From NCBI GenBank assembly GCA_964553915.1, contig CAZKMM010000009.1, positions 1 to 37,026 of the forward strand: a stretch of DNA of 37,026 nt, read 5' to 3'. Positions 32,471 through 37,026 of this stretch are shown piece by piece (positions within the stretch are counted from its first letter, which is position 1; the number at the start of each line of letters is the position of its first letter). A program made the position numbers and the translations under genes. The stretch is from CAZKMM01 sp964553915 (GTDB lineage: Bacteria; RBG-13-61-14; DRUE01). The notes under the pieces are model-generated. The model saw only the letters and a list, made by a program, of their open reading frames with translations. It searched no databases and had not been told where the DNA came from.

Positions 32471-33478
32471 TTAACAAATTCTGGGTAGAGGGGTCCCTGC
32501 CAGCATTCCCAAAATCCTGGTGCCCCCTACCTGAGTGCGAACAATCACTTTGCCCTTTGGTTGAGAAATGACTCTCCCGATTACCTCTGCCTGCTCTCCC
32601 AAAGGATGCTCTCTTAAAATCTTTTTTGCCCGCTCTGCCTCCCCTTTGCTCACTAAAGCAAGCAGTTTACCTTCATTAGCAAGATAGAGCGGGTCCAAGC
32701 CCAGAACCTCACAGGCGGAATCCACCGCGGGCTTGATGGGAATTTTATCTTCAAATACTTCTATCCCGAACTCTGAGCTTTCTGCCAGCTCATTCAAAGC
32801 AGTTGCCACTCCTCCCCGGGTGGGGTCTCGCATCCATTTCACCGGAACCTGATTTTTATAAAGAAGCTCAACCAGTTCCCAGATAGGGGCGCAGTCGCTC
32901 TCCACCGGCATTTTTAATTCCAGCTCGCCCCGGGCAGAAAGAATCGCAATCCCGTGGTCGCCAATACTACCGCTGATTAAAATCTCATCTCCTTCGGAAG
33001 GAGCTTTTCCCATTGTCTCCCAGTCTAAAAGTTCGCCAATCCCGGAAGTGTTGATAAAAACCTTATCTGCCCCGCCCCGCTCCACCACCTTGGTATCTCC
33101 AGTAACCAGCTTGACTCCAACCCTCTGAGCAGATTCCTTCATTGAATTAACAATCCTTTCCAGCTCTGCCATCTCCAGCCCTTCTTCCAGGATAAATCCG
33201 CAGGAAAGATACAAAGGACAAGCACCCATTACAGAAAGGTCATTTACCGTGCCAAAAACCGCCAGCCTGCCAATATCACTTCCCGGAAAAAAAATCGGCT
33301 TGACCGTGTAGGAGTCAGTAGTAAAGGCAATTTTTGAACCTTCCAGCTCCAGGAGAGCAGAATCTCCCAGAGCCTGAAGCTGGGGATTTTCAAATGCCTG
33401 GAGAAAAAGCTCTTCAATCAGGTTTCTGGTAAGCCTTCCCCCATCTCCGTGAGCCAAAAGCACCTGTTTTTCTTTCAT
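32471..33478 (-). CDS. hypE: Hydrogenase maturation protein HypE
   Basis: 335 residues. HypE dehydrates the carbamoyl group on its C-terminal cysteine to make the cyanide ligand of the NiFe centre. The PurM-like ATPase fold starts with LAHGDGGRLTRNLIEE, and further blocks are FTTDSYTVKPIFFPGSDIGRLAVFGTVNDLSVMGA and WMRDPTRGGVATALNE. The C-terminus PRIC carries the required terminal Cys335. ATGA overlap with hypD. All features of an active HypE are present. Confidence 0.96.
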   Translation of the reverse strand: MKEKQVLLAHGDGGRLTRNLIEELFLQAFENPQLQALGDSALLELEGSKIAFTTDSYTVKPIFFPGSDIGRLAVFGTVNDLSVMGACPLYLSCGFILEEGLEMAELERIVNSMKESAQRVGVKLVTGDTKVVERGGADKVFINTSGIGELLDWETMGKAPSEGDEILISGSIGDHGIAILSARGELELKMPVESDCAPIWELVELLYKNQVPVKWMRDPTRGGVATALNELAESSEFGIEVFEDKIPIKPAVDSACEVLGLDPLYLANEGKLLALVSKGEAERAKKILREHPLGEQAEVIGRVISQPKGKVIVRTQVGGTRILGMLAGTPLPRIC

Positions 33479-34569
33479 TGCTCCGCACCTACATATTTGT
33501 AATAGGCACTACAGCTCCCTTCAGAGCTGACCATACAGGGACCCACCGGCTTTTCCGGGGTGCAGACCTTTCCATAAAGCGGACATTCCGGCGGTTCAAT
33601 CAATCCCTGAAGCACCTCACCGCACCGACATCCTTTATGCTCCTTTGGTGGTTCAACTTCCACAGGAATTGCTCTTTCTGCCTCCCGGTGAGCAAATTCC
33701 TCCCGAAGCTGATACCCGCTGGCTGGAATCCAGCCCAGCCCCCGCCATTCAGAATCCACCGGCTTAAATATTCTTTCCAGAAGCTCCTGCGCCCGCTGGT
33801 TGCCTTTTGCAGAAGCCACCCGGCGGTATTGATTCTTTACCGCTGGCTTTCCTTCAACTATCATCTCCACCAGCATCAATATCCCCTGAAGAATATCCAG
33901 TGGCTCAAAACCGGCAATCACGCAGGGAATCCCATAATCCCGCACCAGAAATTGATAAGGCTCCATCCCGATGATGGTGCTGACATGAGCCGGACAGATA
34001 AATCCCTGAATCCCGATTCTCTTATCTTCCACCAGTGCCTTCATTGCTGGAGGAATTAGCTTGTGCCCGGTCAGGATAAAATAGTTATCTATTTTTTCTT
34101 GTTCTGCCTGCTCAATGGTTCGGGCAATGCCCGGGGAGGTGGTCTCAAAACCCACTGCCAGAAAGACCACTTTGAGCTCAGGATTATCTTTTGCCAGCTC
34201 CAGAGCATCTTTAGCAGAATAAACCATTTTTACCTTTCCGCCTTCTGCTCTTGCCTGTTCAAGGCTCCGGGATGAGCCGGGAACCCTAAGCATATCTCCA
34301 AAGGTGCAGACCAGAACATCTCCTTTTAAGCTTAAAGCAATTGCCCGGTCCATATAAGAATTGGGCGTCACACATACCGGACAGCCCGGACCGGAAATTA
34401 ACCTGACATTTTTCCCCCAAAGTTCCTTGAGCCCGAATTTATGCACTGCCATTGTATGGGTTCCGCAGACCTCCATAAATTTAAACTGCTGGTCTCTGGC
34501 TAGCTCCCGGATTTTTCGGGCAAGCCTCTGGGCAAGCTCAAAATTCCGAAACTCCTCAAGATACTTCAC
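33475..34569 (-). CDS. hypD: Hydrogenase maturation protein HypD
   Basis: 364 residues. HypD is an iron-sulfur protein that, with HypC, carries the Fe(CN)2CO precursor. Conserved cysteine blocks are present: EVCGTHTMAVHKFG, GPGCPVCVTP, GFICPAHVSTI, and the C-terminal cluster motif with GCRCGEVLQG, ECPLYGKVC and GPCMVSSEGSC. The start is a GTG at 34569 with GGAGGAAG upstream, overlapping hypC by 14 bases. It lies between hypC and hypE as in most hyp operons. Confidence 0.96.
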   Translation of the reverse strand: MKYLEEFRNFELAQRLARKIRELARDQQFKFMEVCGTHTMAVHKFGLKELWGKNVRLISGPGCPVCVTPNSYMDRAIALSLKGDVLVCTFGDMLRVPGSSRSLEQARAEGGKVKMVYSAKDALELAKDNPELKVVFLAVGFETTSPGIARTIEQAEQEKIDNYFILTGHKLIPPAMKALVEDKRIGIQGFICPAHVSTIIGMEPYQFLVRDYGIPCVIAGFEPLDILQGILMLVEMIVEGKPAVKNQYRRVASAKGNQRAQELLERIFKPVDSEWRGLGWIPASGYQLREEFAHREAERAIPVEVEPPKEHKGCRCGEVLQGLIEPPECPLYGKVCTPEKPVGPCMVSSEGSCSAYYKYVGAEQ

Positions 34570-34798
34570 CTTTATCTTCCTCCATCAGCTCTACCATTTC
34601 TTCAATCAAGCGCAGGGTCTCCCGGGCTTCTTCTGGTTTTAAAATCTCAATGGCAAATCCAGCGTGGACAATCACATAATCTCCCACCTTCACTTCCGGC
34701 ACCATTGTTATATCTACCTTTGCTTCTACTCCGGCACTGTCAACGACTGCCAGATTTCCTTCTATCTTTTCAACCTTCATTGGAACCGCCAAGCACAT
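34556..34798 (-). CDS. hypC: Hydrogenase maturation chaperone HypC
   Basis: 80 residues, starting MCLAVPMKV, so Cys2 needed for the iron precursor becomes available once Met is removed. GDYVIVHAGFAIEIL with His45 is the second conserved block. It acts as a small OB-fold chaperone shuttling the Fe(CN)2CO group from HypD to the hydrogenase large subunit. AAGGAGG (34812-34806) seven bases before the ATG fixes the start, even though it lies 29 bases inside hypF. Confidence 0.96.
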   Translation of the reverse strand: MCLAVPMKVEKIEGNLAVVDSAGVEAKVDITMVPEVKVGDYVIVHAGFAIEILKPEEARETLRLIEEMVELMEEDKGEVS

Positions 34799-37026
34799 CT
34801 TTTAACCTCCTTAAGCCAATTACCGCCTGCCCCAGGCTGATTCCTCCATCATTGGTCGGAACCTGATGATGGACAAAAACCTCAAAACCCCTCTCCTCCA
34901 GCCAGGTCTTTATTTTACTTAAAAGCCAGAAATTTTGAAATACCCCTCCGCTCAAAGCTACCTGATTTATACCAGAACTCCGGCGAAGTTCCTCACATAC
35001 CTGAATCACCATCCGACAAACCCCATTGTGAAACCGGGCTGAGATTTTCGCCCGCTCCTCTCCCAGCTCCAGCTCCTCTACCGCTTTTTTAATCGCCTCT
35101 TTCGGGTCAATAATCAGAACTCCATCCTGGGAATAAAACTCAAAGGGATAAAATCCTGGCTCTTTTTCATCTGCGAGCATCTCCAGTTCTATGGCAGGCT
35201 GACCCTCATAGTTTGCCTCCAGGCGTAAGTTAAGCAAGGCACTCATCGCATCGAACAATCTTCCCATACTTGAAGTAAGAGGAGCATTGATGCCTTTCTG
35301 AGTGGCAGAGAGCAAAAGCTCTGCTTTCTCCTGACTGATTCTTTTTAAAAATTCCAGCGGAAGCTCCCGGAAATCCGCTCCGAAAATTCTCTCCAGCCAG
35401 ACCAGCGCCATTCTCCAGGGCTCTTTAATTGCTTTCTCTCCGCCCGGCATCGGGATATATTCCAGATGAGCCTTTCGCTCAAATCCGAAGTAATCCGCAA
35501 TTAAAAATTCCCCACCCCAGATTGCCCGGTCAGTGCCATAGCCAGTGCCATCAAAGCTCACCCCAATTACCGGACCTTCAAGATTATGCTCTGCCATCAC
35601 TGAGGCAGTATGGGCATAATGATGTTGAACCCCCAGCCCGGGCAAATCCAGAGAAAGGGCATACTGAGTGGAAAGATAATCCGGATGAAGGTCATAAACC
35701 ACCAGCTCCGGCTCAATCTCAAAGATTCTTTTCAGGTGCTCAATTCCTTCCTCAAATGCCCGCAGGGTCTCCAGATTATCCAGGTCGCCAATATGATGAG
35801 AAAGAATCACCTGCCCGGCTTTGGTCAGAGCAAAGGTATTTTTTAGCTGGGCTCCCACTGCCAGCACTGAATTGGGAATGGAAAAATGAAGCTCCAGCGG
35901 TCTGGGAACATAGCCCCGTGCCCGACGAATTGGATAAAGCTTTCCCTCAAACACCCGCACCACAGAATCATCACAGCGGATATAAATCGGACGGTTATGG
36001 GTAAGAAAATAATCCGCAATGTTTTTCAGCCGATTCATTGCTTCTTCATCTTTATAAGCAATGGGCTCATCGCTTAAATTCCCGCTGGTCATTACCAGAA
36101 TCATCTGACTTTCTTTTAAAAGCAGATGATGAAGCGGGGTATAGGGAAGCATAAACCCCCAGTTCTTTTGATTGGGAGCCAGGCTTGGAGCCAGAGTCGG
36201 ACTTTCTCGTTTTTTTAAAAGCACAATCGGTCGCTCCGGGCTTAAAAGCACCTCCTTCTCCGCCGGAGAGACAAAAGCATACTTTTCTATGGATTCTAAA
36301 TCCGGTGCCATTAAGGCAAAGGGCTTATCTTCCCGAATTTTTCTCTGCCGAAGGGTTTTAACCGCCTGCTCATTTAAAGCATCACAGGCAAGCTGATACC
36401 CGCCCAGACTTTTTACCGCAATGATTTTGCCCTCTTTCAGGAGCTTGATGGCATTTTGAATGGCATCGCCGGGAATTTCCCTACCCTGGCGGTCAAGGAG
36501 AACCAGCCGGGGACCGCAGACCGGACAGGCATTGGGCTGAGCATGAAATCGTCGGTCCATCGGGTCGTGATATTCTCGCTCACATTCCGGACACATTTTA
36601 AAAATCTTCATTGTGGTATAGGGGCGGTCATAGGGGATTTGCTCTATGATGGTATAGCGGGGACCACAATTGGTGCAGTTGATAAATGGGTAGCGGTATC
36701 TTCGGTCTTTCGGGTCAAACAGCTCCCTCAAACAGTCCGGACAGGTGGCAGAATCAGGCGAAACCTGAGTATTAACCACATCTCCCCGCTCTGATTCCCG
36801 AATGACAAACTCTTTCTCTCCCTGAGGCTCAATCTCCCGGCTCTCCACGGATTTTATCCGGGAAAGAACCGGCGCCTGCTCCACTGAGGCTTTTAAAAAT
36901 CTCTCTACCTGCTCAGGCTCGCCTTCTACCTCTACCGTGACTCCGCCCGGGTCATTATTCACCCAGCCAGCAAGCTGGTGCGCCCTTGCCAGCCGGTAAA
37001 TATGAGGGCGAAACCCCACCCCCTGA
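34770..37026 (-). CDS. hypF: Carbamoyltransferase HypF (5' end outside window)
   Basis: About 751 residues are visible; the frame runs on past the right edge. The first codons read QGVGFRPHIYRLA, the end of the acylphosphatase VQGVGFR motif, so only about 15-20 residues are missing. Next come the zinc-finger cysteines CPDCLREL, CTNCGPRY, CPECEREY and CPVCGPRL, a YrdC-like domain (NAIKLLKEGKIIAVKSLGGYQLACDA) and a Kae1-like domain with HHYAHTASVMAEH and the FDGTGYGTD block. HypF makes the thiocarbamate on HypE from carbamoyl phosphate. All three catalytic modules look intact. Confidence 0.96.
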   Translation of the reverse strand, partial: QGVGFRPHIYRLARAHQLAGWVNNDPGGVTVEVEGEPEQVERFLKASVEQAPVLSRIKSVESREIEPQGEKEFVIRESERGDVVNTQVSPDSATCPDCLRELFDPKDRRYRYPFINCTNCGPRYTIIEQIPYDRPYTTMKIFKMCPECEREYHDPMDRRFHAQPNACPVCGPRLVLLDRQGREIPGDAIQNAIKLLKEGKIIAVKSLGGYQLACDALNEQAVKTLRQRKIREDKPFALMAPDLESIEKYAFVSPAEKEVLLSPERPIVLLKKRESPTLAPSLAPNQKNWGFMLPYTPLHHLLLKESQMILVMTSGNLSDEPIAYKDEEAMNRLKNIADYFLTHNRPIYIRCDDSVVRVFEGKLYPIRRARGYVPRPLELHFSIPNSVLAVGAQLKNTFALTKAGQVILSHHIGDLDNLETLRAFEEGIEHLKRIFEIEPELVVYDLHPDYLSTQYALSLDLPGLGVQHHYAHTASVMAEHNLEGPVIGVSFDGTGYGTDRAIWGGEFLIADYFGFERKAHLEYIPMPGGEKAIKEPWRMALVWLERIFGADFRELPLEFLKRISQEKAELLLSATQKGINAPLTSSMGRLFDAMSALLNLRLEANYEGQPAIELEMLADEKEPGFYPFEFYSQDGVLIIDPKEAIKKAVEELELGEERAKISARFHNGVCRMVIQVCEELRRSSGINQVALSGGVFQNFWLLSKIKTWLEERGFEVFVHHQVPTNDGGISLGQAVIGLRRLKDVLGGSNEG
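34806..34812 (-). promoter_or_regulatory. Ribosome-binding site of hypC inside hypF
   Basis: AAGGAGG on the minus strand, seven bases before the hypC ATG, lies within the end of hypF. It decides the hypC start, which must give MCLAVP, and confirms the gene overlap. Confidence 0.75.

Noticed and set aside
1..37026. Mobile elements, CRISPR arrays, tRNA or rRNA genes, riboswitches
   Set aside because: I saw no transposase, integrase, regular direct repeats, cloverleaf or known aptamer core. The gaps are too short for most of these.

Overview
The window looks like a piece of a compact bacterial chromosome, roughly half G+C by eye, almost completely filled with genes. The gaps are mostly 0 to 30 bp, many start and stop codons overlap (ATGA or TTGA), and three convergent gene pairs overlap at their stop codons. 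No tRNA, rRNA, insertion sequence, phage gene or CRISPR array was seen. A sedoheptulose-7-phosphate isomerase (heptose for LPS), a Bat operon and a TRAP transporter point to a diderm (Gram-negative-type) bacterium. The DUF4388, PilZ-like and HEAT/TPR proteins and the Hyp hydrogenase-maturation genes recall uncultured anaerobic lineages near Acidobacteriota/Aminicenantes. That placement is a weak inference from gene style, not a result.

Layout. 166-654 (-) is a hotdog thioesterase and 852-1157 (+) a small zinc-ribbon protein. 1283-11369 (+) is a ten-gene Bat (aerotolerance-type) operon: a BatD-like membrane protein, MoxR AAA+ ATPase, DUF58 protein, a SurA-like protein without its isomerase domain, a second BatD-like protein, BatA, BatB, BatC, BatD and BatE. 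A clear sigma70-type promoter lies at 1225-1253. The same strand continues with galU, an IspH-UbiA fusion gene, a YdjM/DUF457 membrane protein and a small unknown ORF. A receiver-only response regulator (-) and a 1053-residue PilZ-like/HEAT protein (+) follow, diverging from each other.

18947-23814 (-) reads, in transcription order, gmhA, a deoxyhypusine-synthase-like protein, a receiver/cyclic-nucleotide-binding-domain protein, TRAP permeases dctQ and dctM, and a CoA-type Nudix hydrolase. From the 93-bp gap upstream of gmhA, xseB-ispA-dxs run the other way, so the window carries three isoprenoid loci (dxs, ispA and ispH-ubiA). Three further + strand genes (an eight-helix repeat membrane protein, a putative ABC exporter permease and a small exported protein) have their own promoter. 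30435-37026 (-) is hypF (cut by the window edge), hypC, hypD, hypE, a DUF4388/J-like/TPR protein and hisI.

Most unusual items: the IspH-UbiA fusion with a degenerate first Asp motif; the isomerase-less SurA-like protein and extra BatD-like proteins inside the Bat operon; the gmhA/deoxyhypusine-synthase-like pair; back-to-back promoters that predict leaderless mRNAs; and a J-like domain without HPD placed within a hyp operon.
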